From positions 32,680 to 96,679 of the forward strand of contig NZ_CAMYBV010000008.1 of NCBI RefSeq assembly GCF_947254095.1: a stretch of 64,000 bases of DNA. The letters are read 5' to 3'. Shown piece by piece: positions 33,989-42,182 of this stretch. Numbering within the stretch: the first letter of the stretch is position 1; each line of letters opens with the position of its first letter. The translations under genes were made by a program, and so were the position numbers. The notes under the pieces were generated by a model. It worked only from the letters and a program-made list of their open reading frames with translations, was not told the DNA's origin and did not search any database. Origin of the DNA: an uncultured Mobiluncus sp. GTDB taxonomy: Bacteria; Actinomycetota; Actinomycetes; Actinomycetales; Actinomycetaceae.

Positions 33989-33994
33989 TAAAAG

Positions 33995-34276
33995 GTGATT
34001 GTCAGTTTTAAACACGCGGGATTGCAGCGGTTTTATGAATCTGGGGTGAAATCGGGTATGAATCCCGAGCACGCTGACAAACTTGCACGGATGCTTTCGG
34101 TGTTGGATCAGGTGCATAGTCCAGCACCACTGCTAACTTTTCCGGGATATCGTGCGCACAAACTGACAGGATCTTTCGCGGGTTATTGGTCGCTTCGAGT
34201 CAGTGGGAACTGGCGATTGATTTTCCGATTCGCGGGTGAAGATGTGGAACTTGTTGATTACCTTGACTACCACTGA
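33995..34276 (+). CDS. higB: HigB/RelE-type toxin (mRNA interferase)
   Basis: The 93-residue product matches the HigB branch of the RelE superfamily: a basic N-terminal helix (FKHAGLQRFYESGVKSGMNPEHADKLARMLSVLD), then FPGYRAHKLTGSFAGYWSLRVSGNWRLIFRF and VELVDYLDYH. These small toxins cut mRNA on the ribosome. It is followed 12 bases later by its antitoxin, in the toxin-first order typical of higBA. The GTG start fits leaderless expression. The pair sits next to a tRNA and was probably gained laterally. Confidence 0.92.
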   Translation: MIVSFKHAGLQRFYESGVKSGMNPEHADKLARMLSVLDQVHSPAPLLTFPGYRAHKLTGSFAGYWSLRVSGNWRLIFRFAGEDVELVDYLDYH

Positions 34277-34288
34277 GGAGGATGAAAA

Positions 34289-34573
34289 ATGAGTATGAAA
34301 AATCCGGTGTATCCCGGAGCGGTAATCCGTGAGGATTTCTTGAATGAACTTGGCATTTCAGTCAGTGACGCCAGTCGTAAGTTGGGGGTGTCTCGAGTTA
34401 CGCTTTCGCGCGTCTTAAATGGGAAAGCGGCGCTAACCCCTAATCTGGCTTTACGCCTTGAGCTCGCGGGAATCGGCAATGCCCGTCTGTGGCTGGATAT
34501 GCAGACCGCCTATGAACTTGCTCAGGCTCGCAGTAAAGAGACCCCCAGCGTAGAGCCGCTAGTCGCGCTCTAG
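34289..34573 (+). CDS. higA: HigA antitoxin, XRE-family helix-turn-helix
   Basis: This 94-residue protein begins NPVYPGAVIREDFLNELGISVSDASRKLGVSRVTLSRVLNGKAALTPNLALRLE, the HigA N-terminus with helix-turn-helix at about 26-45. HigA neutralises HigB and represses the operon. GAGGAGG lies in front; ATG at 34289 or two codons later is possible. It follows higB with 12 bases between. Confidence 0.93.
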   Translation: MSMKNPVYPGAVIREDFLNELGISVSDASRKLGVSRVTLSRVLNGKAALTPNLALRLELAGIGNARLWLDMQTAYELAQARSKETPSVEPLVAL

Positions 34574-35087
34574 TCGTCATGTCGTTGTGAGGCCGATATG
34601 CTGTTTGCGTTCCGATATGTACAAGCAAAGATACTGGCTTTCCTGCGTGGGTGGGGTTGATTCGTGGCATGAGTCTCGGCAGGTCCTCGGCTGACGTGGA
34701 GTTTATTTCCGATAGCTGTATATCTGTGCGCTTAGAACAATTCCAGTTTCTGCGCACTAGGGATATTCCTGCGCAATCTCAGCGCAAGCAATTGTTTCAA
34801 AACCGGCTGTATACTCTGCTTTTGCTTCTTTCCAGGCCGGTAAGTCAAGCTCGTCCGACAATCCTCTTTCGTGGTTAATAAAACCTAATAGCCGAATTGT
34901 ATTTTCATAATAATAACGGCAAGCTACCTGGGGTTAACCGTTAATTTGGTCTCCAATTACGCCAGACAACCTTAACGCATCAAACCCCTCGTTCTGAAGA
35001 TTCGTTACCGCCGCGGGGTTGAATTATTTATTCTTCGATGTCTAATATAGAGCTATTCATTCACTCATACTTTTGGAGGGCGCCATC
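34574..35087. other. 514-base non-coding region between higA and lsr2
   Basis: I find no convincing gene; a 75-codon frame at 34651-34878 has no ribosome binding site or family resemblance. The region is A/T-richer than its surroundings. It contains a palindrome TTAAC-C-GTTAA (34934-34944), a hairpin-like ACCCC...GGGGT near 34985-35019 and the lsr2 promoter. Confidence 0.55.
35019..35048 (+). promoter_or_regulatory. lsr2 promoter
   Basis: TTGAAT (35019-35024), an 18-base spacer and TAATAT (35043-35048) lie 39 bases before the lsr2 ATG. Confidence 0.55.
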
Positions 35088-35426
35088 ATGGCCAAGAAAG
35101 TAAAAACTATCCTGATTGACGATATTGACGGCTCGGACGCAGCCGAGACAGTCACTTTTGGTTTGGACAATGTCAACTATGAAATTGATTTAAATGAAAC
35201 CCACGCCAAGGAACTGCGCGACAGCCTGGCGCGCTGGATTAAGGCCGGACGTAAAGTTTCCGGTCGCCGTCGCCGCGGAACTGCCACGCCAGTAAACAAC
35301 GAGGTTCGTGAACTCAACCGCCGCGTGCGCGCTTGGGCTGGTGAAAAGGGAATCCCGGTCAACGACCGCGGTCGCGTTCCGCAACAACTCATCGACCAAT
35401 ACCGCGCCGCCACCGGCGATAACTAA
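35088..35426 (+). CDS. lsr2: Lsr2, nucleoid-associated H-NS-like protein
   Basis: The 112-residue product has the N-terminal dimer domain (AKKVKTILIDDIDGSDAAETVTFGLDNVNYEIDL) and a C-terminal DNA-binding domain with the AT-hook-like RGR (NDRGRVPQQLIDQYRAA). Lsr2 bridges A/T-rich DNA and silences acquired genes, which is notable next to the A/T-rich toxin-antitoxin patch. ATG at 35088 follows GGAGGG; a TTG 15 bases earlier is unlikely. It ends in a strong structured region shared with ispF. Confidence 0.96.
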   Translation: MAKKVKTILIDDIDGSDAAETVTFGLDNVNYEIDLNETHAKELRDSLARWIKAGRKVSGRRRRGTATPVNNEVRELNRRVRAWAGEKGIPVNDRGRVPQQLIDQYRAATGDN

Positions 35427-35459
35427 GGGCTATTCCACCCCGAGAACTTCATAATATGT

Positions 35460-35537
35460 AAGGACTGGCCGTCCGGCCTATTGCGACGAAACGTTATTCA
35501 CGACGCAATAAACAAATTGCCAGGGCGGCCAGTCCTT
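35460..35537. terminator. Nested inverted repeats between convergent lsr2 and ispF
   Basis: AAGGACTGGCCG (35460-35471) matches CGGCCAGTCCTT (35526-35537) and an inner TATTGCG (35479-35485) matches CGCAATA (35504-35510). The outer right arm lies inside the end of ispF. It probably ends both transcripts. Confidence 0.6.
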
Positions 35538-35979
35538 CGCAATTCCCCGTAAATCCCATGCGATCAGTCGTCGTGGCCGAAAACGACACCGGTGCCCCCA
35601 GAATGTTTCCCAACGCCGCCTCCGCTTCGGCGTAACGCGGGCCGAGCCGCGGCTCCTGACCGATAACGGTCACGCTGGCATTGATTACCGCCCAACCGGC
35701 CTCGTGCAACATCTGCATCGCCGCGCTCAAAAACACTTCCCCACCGGCTCCGGCAAACTCCGGACGAGACACCCCAAAGTTGGTGCCCAAGTCGCCCAAC
35801 CCGGCGGCTGAGAGCAGGGCATCAGCCAAAGCGTGGGCGGCTACGTCTCCGTCCGAATGCCCCTCCAGCGGCGCGTGGGCAGGAAAAGACAGGGTCCCCA
35901 CCTTGAGCGGGCGGCCCGCCACCGGCTCACGGGCAGCAAAACGATGCGCGTCAAAACCTTGGCCAACTCGGAAATCCAT
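35494..35979 (-). CDS. ispF: 2-C-methyl-D-erythritol 2,4-cyclodiphosphate synthase
   Basis: The 161-residue product matches IspF: MDFRVGQGFDAHRF with the metal-binding Asp10 and His12, HSDGDVAAHALADALLSAAGLGDLGTNF, and the C-terminal TTTDRMGFTGNCEGLAALAICLL. It closes the cyclodiphosphate ring in the MEP isoprenoid pathway. ATG at 35979 gives the family N-terminus; an earlier start at 36048 adds 23 unrelated residues. TAGGAT lies seven bases before it, so the mRNA may be leaderless. Confidence 0.96.
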   Translation of the reverse strand: MDFRVGQGFDAHRFAAREPVAGRPLKVGTLSFPAHAPLEGHSDGDVAAHALADALLSAAGLGDLGTNFGVSRPEFAGAGGEVFLSAAMQMLHEAGWAVINASVTVIGQEPRLGPRYAEAEAALGNILGAPVSFSATTTDRMGFTGNCEGLAALAICLLRRE

Positions 35980-35986
35980 GAATAAA

Positions 35987-35992
35987 ATCCTA
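35987..35992 (-). promoter_or_regulatory. ispF -10 box, leaderless type
   Basis: TAGGAT on the reverse strand ends seven bases before the ispF ATG. The AGGA within could also serve as a ribosome binding site. Confidence 0.45.
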
Positions 35993-36014
35993 ATTGGAAT
36001 GTTGGTGGTATTTA

Positions 36015-36029
36015 ACCCTTTTGGGTGGT
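36015..36029 (+). promoter_or_regulatory. Motif ACCCTTTTGGGTGGT, copy 1
   Basis: An identical 15-base sequence occurs at 39839-39853, and a related CTTTTGGGTG at 49531. All three are 65-105 bases before a forward gene for an envelope or secreted protein. ACCC-TTTT-GGGT is self-complementary. Confidence 0.5.
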
Positions 36030-36118
36030 GTATTCCCCTGACCAGCATTTTAATCTGGGGATAGTGGCGAATTTTTTGCTCATTCCCAGCGGATACAAGC
36101 TAAGGAGGCCAGCCAATC

Positions 36119-37312
36119 GTGAGCGATGTGCAGCTAAAATGTCCGTCCTGCGGTGCTCCCATTAATTTTGATGTGCCCAGCGGCAAGATGAAGTGCAGCT
36201 TTTGCGGGGCTTCATTCACAGTCGAGGAGGTAAACCAGTTCAATGGTATCTCCCAAGCCAACGCGGAACTCGATGCCGCGCACGCGCAACAGGCGGAGAC
36301 TTTTGGCGCCGCCGGTGGGGCAGGAACCGCTGCGAACCCGGAAACGCAGATTTCCACCACTCCTGCCGAGGGACAACCCGGCTGGGTCGAGCCCCCGCCC
36401 ACCTATCTGGACGAAGCGACCGGACAGCAAATGGCTCAGTTCCAATGTAATTCCTGCGGTGGGGAAATCATTGGTTCGCCCGACATGGTCAGCGCCCGAT
36501 GCCCCTGGTGCAACAACAACTTCGTGGCGACCGGACAGCTGACCAGCACCCGCGTCCCCGACCGGATGATTCCTTTTGCGATGACCAAAGAACAGGCCTT
36601 GGAGGCTTTCAAAGCCAACATGAAGGGGCTGAAACTCATTCCCAGAGAGTTTAAACAGGTCAGCGTGGACGATATCCAAGGCGTTTACGTGCCTTACTGG
36701 CTGTATGACGCAACGGTCGCGGGCGAAGGCACCTTTAGTTGCGAAAACATCCGCACCTGGACCGATTCGGAATACGAATACACCGAACATCGGGAATATC
36801 AGGTGTACCGCAGCGCCAACGTTGCTTTCCTGGACGTGCCGGTGGCGGGCACCACGAAAGTCACCGATAAGCTCACGGAATCCATCGAACCTTTTGACTA
36901 CACCAAGTCGGTCGCGTTTTCCCCCGCCTACCTGACAGGCTTCATGACCAACAAATATGACGTGGAAGCGCAAGACGCCAACCCCCGCGCTTTGGAACGC
37001 ATGAAAGACTCCACCGAGGAAGTGCTGCGGAACTCCATCAGCGGCTACGACACTGTCTCGACAATCAACACCTCCATCCAACCGGCTTTCGGGGAACTCG
37101 AATACGTGTTCCTGCCGATGTGGCTGATGAATGTCGATTTCCAAGGCAAAAACTACAACTATGCGATGAACGGGCAAACCGGCAAGTTCGTGGGTACGTT
37201 CCCGGTATCCGAGCGCAAGTACTGGACCGGCCTGATAGGGATTGCCATCCCCATTGCCATCATTTTTGGCGCCATCTTTATTCCGTTCCTGATGCCGTTG
37301 TTTTTCGATTGA
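36119..37312 (+). CDS. Zinc-ribbon membrane protein of unknown function
   Basis: This 397-residue protein has two zinc-ribbon pairs: Cys8/11 and 26/29, then Cys110/113 and 128/131. An Ala/Gly/Pro linker separates them. A conserved domain with YVPYWLYDATVAGEGTF and MWLMNVDFQGKNYNYAMNGQTGKFVGTFPVSERKYW follows, and a C-terminal hydrophobic segment (about 368-395) ends the protein. TFIIB-like zinc-ribbon proteins of this layout occur in many Gram-positive genomes without known function. GTG at 36119 follows AAGGAGG. The TPM-domain gene starts 11 bases downstream, so the two probably act together at the membrane. Confidence 0.8.
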   Translation: MSDVQLKCPSCGAPINFDVPSGKMKCSFCGASFTVEEVNQFNGISQANAELDAAHAQQAETFGAAGGAGTAANPETQISTTPAEGQPGWVEPPPTYLDEATGQQMAQFQCNSCGGEIIGSPDMVSARCPWCNNNFVATGQLTSTRVPDRMIPFAMTKEQALEAFKANMKGLKLIPREFKQVSVDDIQGVYVPYWLYDATVAGEGTFSCENIRTWTDSEYEYTEHREYQVYRSANVAFLDVPVAGTTKVTDKLTESIEPFDYTKSVAFSPAYLTGFMTNKYDVEAQDANPRALERMKDSTEEVLRNSISGYDTVSTINTSIQPAFGELEYVFLPMWLMNVDFQGKNYNYAMNGQTGKFVGTFPVSERKYWTGLIGIAIPIAIIFGAIFIPFLMPLFFD

Positions 37313-37323
37313 GGTTAGAAATC

Positions 37324-38796
37324 ATGAATATGCGTAAGAAAATCCTTTTTTCCGCTGGCGCACTAGCGGTGGCGTTGGCTCCGGCGGTTGGTTTTGGCCT
37401 GCCCGAGGCGGCGGGCGCAGAAGTCAGCCCGGTCGCGTTTTCCGTGTCGCCCCCGGAGCGCGGGGTGGTGCGGGGTGAAACGTCCAACCCTGAGTTTATC
37501 TATGACGACGGGGATTATTTGGATGCCGACCAAGAGGCCAGGTTGAGAAACATTGCGAAAGCGGTCTGGCAGACTTCCGGTCACCGTATTATCTACATTT
37601 CTACCACCGATCCGGCTATGGAAGACGACCCCGAAGCCTGGCTCGACGATTACGCAAAGACCCACAATATTTCGCTTGACTCCGTCATTTTGCTGACCGG
37701 AGACGTGAACTACACCACCGCTGACGGGCAAACCTCCGACGCGATTTCTGACGCGGACTGGGAACAGTTGCTGAAAAAGTATAAATCCGCGGAAAACACG
37801 TATTCCAAGCGTGCCGACAGTTTCTTCATGACTTTCGCTGATTATCTGAACAAGCATCCTCTGGAAAGGGCGGGTAGCCCCGCGGCGGCGTCACAGCCGA
37901 CCGACCAGACTCCGCCCCCGGAGGAGCCAGAAACCCCGGCAGCCAGCGACGAACCGGCTGACTCCGCGGAACTGACTCAGACCGAATTCGGCGACATCAT
38001 CAAATTCCCTGATGAGGGACAGGTGCCTTACGTGGGCGGACAGCCGGACGCGAAATCCGCGGCACCTTTCATCCGCGACCACTCCGGGGTGTTTAGCAAA
38101 TCAAAGATTGCCGGCTGGGAAAAACAAATGACCGCCCTGGCTGAGAAGTACGGGATTGCGCCCTATATCGTGACAGTGGACGATTTCAGTAATCAAACCC
38201 CGGAACAGTGGGCAGCGAACTACTACAACGCCAACCAGCTTGGCTTGGGGGAAAAGGACGCCAACGGGGTACTCATGGTAATCAACCCCACCTCGCGCGA
38301 TTTGTGGTTCATGGGTCACGGGGACGGTGAAAAGGCCTTCACCGTCTATGGCATCGAAAAGCTCTATTACCACGTCAAACAGCCCTTGGGCGATGACAAG
38401 TGGAACGACGGTATGGAGGTCTACCTGGCCCAAGTGGCGGATTACCTGGAACAATGGAAAGCCGGGACACCCTACAGCGAGAGTCATCCACTTCCTCACC
38501 CCATGACCCCGGAGTCCACCGCTGCCGGTGCCGCCGGGGCGGCAGCCCTCGGTGGTGGTGCCGGCACCCTGGTGATGCGCCGAATCAGGAAAAAGCACGA
38601 TACGGCGCAGCTGCAATCGGGAGCGAAATATTACGTCGTGCCTGGTTCGGACCAGATTACGGGCTCTAACGATGTCTTTGTGAATGAATACACGACCCAA
38701 GTCGCGCGTCCCAAGAGCAGCGACAGTTCCGATTTCAGTGGCGGCTCGTTCAGTTCCGGGGGTACGTCGTTTAGTTCCGGGGGCGGTAAGTTCTAA
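37324..38796 (+). CDS. TPM-domain membrane-anchored secreted protein
   Basis: The 490-residue product has a signal peptide (about 1-33), a first TPM-like region (about 55-175, DYLDADQEARLRNIAKAVWQTSGHRIIYIS), a Pro/Glu linker, a second TPM domain (about 240-380, RDHSGVFSKSKIAGWEKQMTALAEKYGIAPYIVTV), a membrane helix (about 395-415) and a Gly/Ser/Phe-rich cytoplasmic end (FSGGSFSSGGTSFSSGGGKF). TPM proteins of the YgcG class are membrane proteins of poorly defined function. ATG at 37324 follows GAGGTTAG; an earlier in-frame start at 37120 would lie inside the upstream gene. Confidence 0.85.
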   Translation: MNMRKKILFSAGALAVALAPAVGFGLPEAAGAEVSPVAFSVSPPERGVVRGETSNPEFIYDDGDYLDADQEARLRNIAKAVWQTSGHRIIYISTTDPAMEDDPEAWLDDYAKTHNISLDSVILLTGDVNYTTADGQTSDAISDADWEQLLKKYKSAENTYSKRADSFFMTFADYLNKHPLERAGSPAAASQPTDQTPPPEEPETPAASDEPADSAELTQTEFGDIIKFPDEGQVPYVGGQPDAKSAAPFIRDHSGVFSKSKIAGWEKQMTALAEKYGIAPYIVTVDDFSNQTPEQWAANYYNANQLGLGEKDANGVLMVINPTSRDLWFMGHGDGEKAFTVYGIEKLYYHVKQPLGDDKWNDGMEVYLAQVADYLEQWKAGTPYSESHPLPHPMTPESTAAGAAGAAALGGGAGTLVMRRIRKKHDTAQLQSGAKYYVVPGSDQITGSNDVFVNEYTTQVARPKSSDSSDFSGGSFSSGGTSFSSGGGKF

Positions 38797-38949
38797 GTTC
38801 ACGGCCCAAGGCCGGTGGCGTGGCGTACCCAGCGATGTTACGGGTCCGGTGGTGCTGCGGCCCACCGGCAACCGCCACACCCGCCCGTGGACCCCACTTG
38901 TGAACAGGCACGACACGCACCGCGCTGGCAACCCCCTGAATAACCGACC

Positions 38950-38955
38950 TAAGAT
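38950..38955 (+). promoter_or_regulatory. PAP2 gene -10 box, leaderless type
   Basis: TAAGAT ends six bases before the GTG start at 38962, with no ribosome binding site in between. Confidence 0.5.
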
Positions 38956-38961
38956 TGACAC

Positions 38962-39819
38962 GTGAGTGAGGTTTCGGCGCCGCGACTAACCCGTAACCAG
39001 TTTTTTCGGCTGGTTGCGGCTGTGGTCTGCGCAATCCTCGCCGCGATTATCGCCCAGCAGTCCCTCACTACCGTCAAGGGGCAAAACTTCGACGGCCTGA
39101 CCCGATTTGCGGTCAGCCGCGGCAAGCCGTTCCTGTTCGGAGCCGACACGGCGGCACTGGACACAATTTCTATGGGGGCTCTCATCGCGCTGACCGGGGT
39201 GGTATTTTTGATTGCCGCCGCCCGAAAACGGCGCGAACTGGGAATTCGTGTGCTCATTTTGGTGGCGGGCGCGAACCTGACCACCCAGGTCCTGAAACAC
39301 TGGATTATCCACCGCCCCGCCTTGGGCGTGGACTATCAAGGCTTGGCAAACTCACTGCCCAGCGGACACACTACGGTAGCGATGACGGCAGCGATTGGAA
39401 TCGTCATGGTCGTCGTACCCAAGTGGCGTTCCGTAGCCGTGTTTATCGGCTGGCTCACCACCAGTTTTGTTGGTATCGCCGTGATGCTCAACCAGTGGCA
39501 CCGCCTCTCCGATGTACTCACCGCCATTCTCATTGCCACCGCTTGGGGCTTGGTGCTAACTCCCCGGGAAGCCACCGACCGACGTTTCGGACACACCCAT
39601 CGCGTTACCCTGTTGGTTTCCCTGGCCGCCACCCTCATCGGGGCTATCGGGATAGGCGTGGTCTGGCTGCGGACAACCGACATTCCCCTTTCCGAGGCCG
39701 CCCTGCATGCCGCAGCCCTAACCCCGCTGGGCCTATTGACCGCGGGCGCCTCCATCCTCACCATCATCGGCCTAGCCGGCCTGGTCCTGGCGATGGTAAA
39801 CACACAAGCCCGCCATTAA
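38962..39819 (+). CDS. PAP2-family membrane phosphatase
   Basis: The 285-residue product has six or so hydrophobic segments and the PAP2 motifs: K112-N5-RP (KHWIIHRP), PSGHT (133-137, with catalytic His136) and NQWHRLSDV with His180 and Asp184. The arginine usual in the third motif is not in its normal place. PAP2 enzymes dephosphorylate lipid phosphates such as phosphatidic acid or undecaprenyl diphosphate; the substrate is unknown. GTG at 38962 appears leaderless. The next gene is 90 bases downstream and has its own promoter motif. Confidence 0.88.
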   Translation: MSEVSAPRLTRNQFFRLVAAVVCAILAAIIAQQSLTTVKGQNFDGLTRFAVSRGKPFLFGADTAALDTISMGALIALTGVVFLIAAARKRRELGIRVLILVAGANLTTQVLKHWIIHRPALGVDYQGLANSLPSGHTTVAMTAAIGIVMVVVPKWRSVAVFIGWLTTSFVGIAVMLNQWHRLSDVLTAILIATAWGLVLTPREATDRRFGHTHRVTLLVSLAATLIGAIGIGVVWLRTTDIPLSEAALHAAALTPLGLLTAGASILTIIGLAGLVLAMVNTQARH

Positions 39820-39838
39820 ACCTGACCGAGACGATTTC

Positions 39839-39853
39839 ACCCTTTTGGGTGGT
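39839..39853 (+). promoter_or_regulatory. Motif ACCCTTTTGGGTGGT, copy 2
   Basis: This is the second exact copy (first at 36015). It lies 57 bases before the ATG of the cell-wall-binding-repeat gene. A TAGCCT about 20 bases further could be the -10 of that promoter. Confidence 0.5.
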
Positions 39854-39909
39854 TACTGGCACGCGGCGCACCGATAGCCTGAGGGGGTCTGTTCTATCAG
39901 GAGGTAACC

Positions 39910-41373
39910 ATGATTATTTCTTTCCCAAGTTTCCCCTCTCGGTTCAGTCGGGCCGGGGCAGGATTCGCGGTGGCGGCGTTAGCTGTCGCCGGTTTGTTGG
40001 TACCCGCGGCGCAAGGCGTCGACACCGGAGATACCTACGCCACTAACAGCTGTATCGCCTGGGATCGCCTGGGTGGGGCGAACGCCATAGAGACTTCCGA
40101 CCTAGTGGCCAATCGCGCCTACCCGACGGGTTCACCCCACTTCCTGGTGGCTTCCTCACGCAACCCCGTCGACGCGCTGCCCGGCGGCGCCTTGGGCGTG
40201 GGACCCATCCTCCTCACCGACGGGAAGAGCTGGAACCTCGAAACTCTGGCAAAATATCAAAATGTGACGATACTTGGCGGCTACGGGGCAGTCGAGCAAC
40301 TGGCAGAAACATTTTTCGACGAACACGGCATCTCTAGCTCCCGACTGCAAGGCCCTGACCGCAACGCCACCGCCTCCGCTATCGCCGATCGCTGGGTAAA
40401 AGTCCACGGCCAACCGACCCATGTCTATGTCACCCGCAACGCGGGGGCCGGTTCACCCGACGCCGTAGCCGCTTCCGTGGTCCGTGACGGACCCATCTTG
40501 ACCTTCACGAACCCCGCGAGCCTGCAAGCCGCAGCCGCGAAAATCCAGAAAATGCACCCCAGTCAGGGCGTAGTTATTCTCGGCGGCGAGGGAGTAGTGT
40601 CCGCTGCCGAGGCAAATGTCCTGGCCGGGGGCTTACAGCTGAATCGCCTCAGCGGCATGAATCGTTACGAAACGTCCCGAGCTATTGCGAATTGGGTGGC
40701 GCAAACCCGCCCGGTCCACCACATCTATCTGGCCAGCGGTCACGCTTTGAAAGATGCCATGGTGGCCGGAGCCTTCAACGATGGGGTCATCCTGTTGACC
40801 CCGCCGAATGGTTCGGGAATCAATGAATGGGCACGGATGATGAACGCGGACGGCATCACGGTGGTCGGCGGACGCGGCGTGGTTCCCGATAGCACCGCAC
40901 AAATTGCCGCCTGCGGTGAAACTGCTGGCATCACCAATTCCCTGGTCCAGGGGCTGCTGTACCCCCTCGGCACCGATCAGGCCTGCACTACCGCGAGTTG
41001 GAACGCGGCGGAATCTGTGGGCCTGATGGAACAAATGCCGAACGCTGAAAACGCCTGCTGGCAAAAGCCGACGGGAACACACATCAGCATTCAACACCGT
41101 GGAGACTATTTCTCTGACGGTTTCCCCGATGCCATCGTCTATGTCAGCGATGTGGACGGAACGATGGTGTTCCTCGTGGTTTACAACCCCGCAAATCCGA
41201 GCCAACCCTACGTGTCCTACCTGTGGGGCGGCAATGGAGACTGGGGTTTCCGCGTGGTGGACAATTCTTCTTACCCCTTGTTTGAACTGCTTTCCGGTGG
41301 GCAAGTGGTCAAGCAGCTTTCCGTAGCGGATAATATCGGCGACAAGCCGGAAGTCGCGCTGCCGGTCAGCTGA
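39910..41373 (+). CDS. Secreted protein with three cell-wall-binding (CWB2) repeats
   Basis: The 487-residue product has a signal peptide (about 1-36, ending in Ala-rich sequence) and three repeats of CWB2 type at about 45-130, 138-225 and 228-320. Each contains a pattern such as RLSGMNRYETSRAIANW...VYLASGHALKDAMVAG...VILLTPP and VVGGRGVV. CWB2 repeats bind secondary cell-wall polymers. The C-terminal ~140 residues have three Cys and no recognised domain. AGGAGGTAACC precedes the ATG. It may be a surface-anchored protein whose C-terminal part carries the function. Confidence 0.88.
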   Translation: MIISFPSFPSRFSRAGAGFAVAALAVAGLLVPAAQGVDTGDTYATNSCIAWDRLGGANAIETSDLVANRAYPTGSPHFLVASSRNPVDALPGGALGVGPILLTDGKSWNLETLAKYQNVTILGGYGAVEQLAETFFDEHGISSSRLQGPDRNATASAIADRWVKVHGQPTHVYVTRNAGAGSPDAVAASVVRDGPILTFTNPASLQAAAAKIQKMHPSQGVVILGGEGVVSAAEANVLAGGLQLNRLSGMNRYETSRAIANWVAQTRPVHHIYLASGHALKDAMVAGAFNDGVILLTPPNGSGINEWARMMNADGITVVGGRGVVPDSTAQIAACGETAGITNSLVQGLLYPLGTDQACTTASWNAAESVGLMEQMPNAENACWQKPTGTHISIQHRGDYFSDGFPDAIVYVSDVDGTMVFLVVYNPANPSQPYVSYLWGGNGDWGFRVVDNSSYPLFELLSGGQVVKQLSVADNIGDKPEVALPVS

Positions 41374-41397
41374 AACTAGCACCGTAGCGAAAGCGTT

Positions 41398-41430
41398 GGT
41401 GGTGGGGAATCTCGTTGACTCCCCACCACC
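41398..41430 (+). terminator. Terminator after the CWB2 protein gene
   Basis: GGTGGTGGGGA and TCCCCACCACC (11 bp) are separated by an 11-base loop and followed by TTTCG, which can extend the stem with CGAAAG just upstream. Confidence 0.75.
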
Positions 41431-41541
41431 TTTCGCGGCAATTTGAGCCAATTCCCAAGGACGCCCTGATAAAATTTGCAAACAACGCACGGCAGGACTC
41501 CGCTCCGGCCACAAACAGGAAAATCGGAAGGGGAAAGGCTA

Positions 41542-42171
41542 TTGACCCGGATAACCATTGTGGAGGATCAGACTATCCTGTTGGATTCCCTCGCGTCCGC
41601 GATTGCTGCCGAGGACGATTTTACCGTTGTCGACAAACTGACGGATGCCGCCGCGATTCACGCTTCGGTGCGGATTCACCCCGTCGACCTGGTGCTGATG
41701 GACGTGGTGACGGAAAATTCTTCTGGCCTCAGCGAATCGGCCAAACTCAAGCGGGATCACCCCAACCTCAAGGTCGTCATCTTTACTGCCATGCCGGATG
41801 CGGCTTTTGTACAGGAAGCCCAAGAGGCCGGGGTCGATTCTTTCGTGTACAAAACCATTTCCACCCCTGATTTGCTGGCTGTGCTGCGTTCGACCATGCA
41901 GGGGGACTCTAGTTTCCCCGGTGCCCCAGCCCTGCCCAGTTTTGGCGCCAACGAGTTGAACCAGCGCGAGATGCAGGTGCTGCGCTTGGTGTGCGCAGGT
42001 TATGCGCGCAAGGAAATCGCGAAAAAGATGTATTTGAGCGAAAACACCATCAAGTCCTACATCACCCAGCTGCTGGCGAAAAGCGGCTTTTCTTCCGTGG
42101 CACGCCTCGCGTTGTGGGCGGTTTCTAGCGGCTACATCGTAGTCCAAGACAATGACGCGGACTGTGGCTGA
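41542..42171 (+). CDS. NarL/LuxR-type response regulator
   Basis: The 209-residue product has a receiver domain with phospho-acceptor Asp54 (VDLVLMDVV), acidic pair ED at 8-9, Lys104 (FVYKTI), and a LuxR helix-turn-helix at about 147-205 (LNQREMQVLRLVCAGYARKEIAKKMYLSENTIKSYITQLLAKSGFSSVARLAL). It should be phosphorylated by the kinase two genes downstream. TTG at 41542 follows AAGGGG; an in-frame TTG at 41476 would add 22 residues with no family match. It is the first gene of the sensory operon. Confidence 0.9.
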   Translation: MTRITIVEDQTILLDSLASAIAAEDDFTVVDKLTDAAAIHASVRIHPVDLVLMDVVTENSSGLSESAKLKRDHPNLKVVIFTAMPDAAFVQEAQEAGVDSFVYKTISTPDLLAVLRSTMQGDSSFPGAPALPSFGANELNQREMQVLRLVCAGYARKEIAKKMYLSENTIKSYITQLLAKSGFSSVARLALWAVSSGYIVVQDNDADCG

Positions 42172-42182
42172 ATCGGGATTTC

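Larger units (their letters stand above)
33603..33994. other. Non-coding stretch after tRNA-Thr with short repeats
   Basis: No credible coding sequence is seen in these 392 bases. They contain a perfect 10-bp hairpin (33609-33632, CTTTCGTTGG/CCAACGAAAG), a 9-base direct repeat CAATTAACG at 33660 and 33671, and three tandem 22-base repeats at 33746-33811. It may be the scar of a former integration next to the tRNA. Confidence 0.6.

Noticed and set aside
34651..34878. 75-codon forward frame between higA and lsr2
   Set aside because: No ribosome binding site or family resemblance; the region looks non-coding.
36212..37177. 321-codon reverse-strand frame opposite the zinc-ribbon gene
   Set aside because: The forward frame has zinc ribbons and a good ribosome binding site; the reverse product is rich in His/Val/Gly in a shadow-like way.
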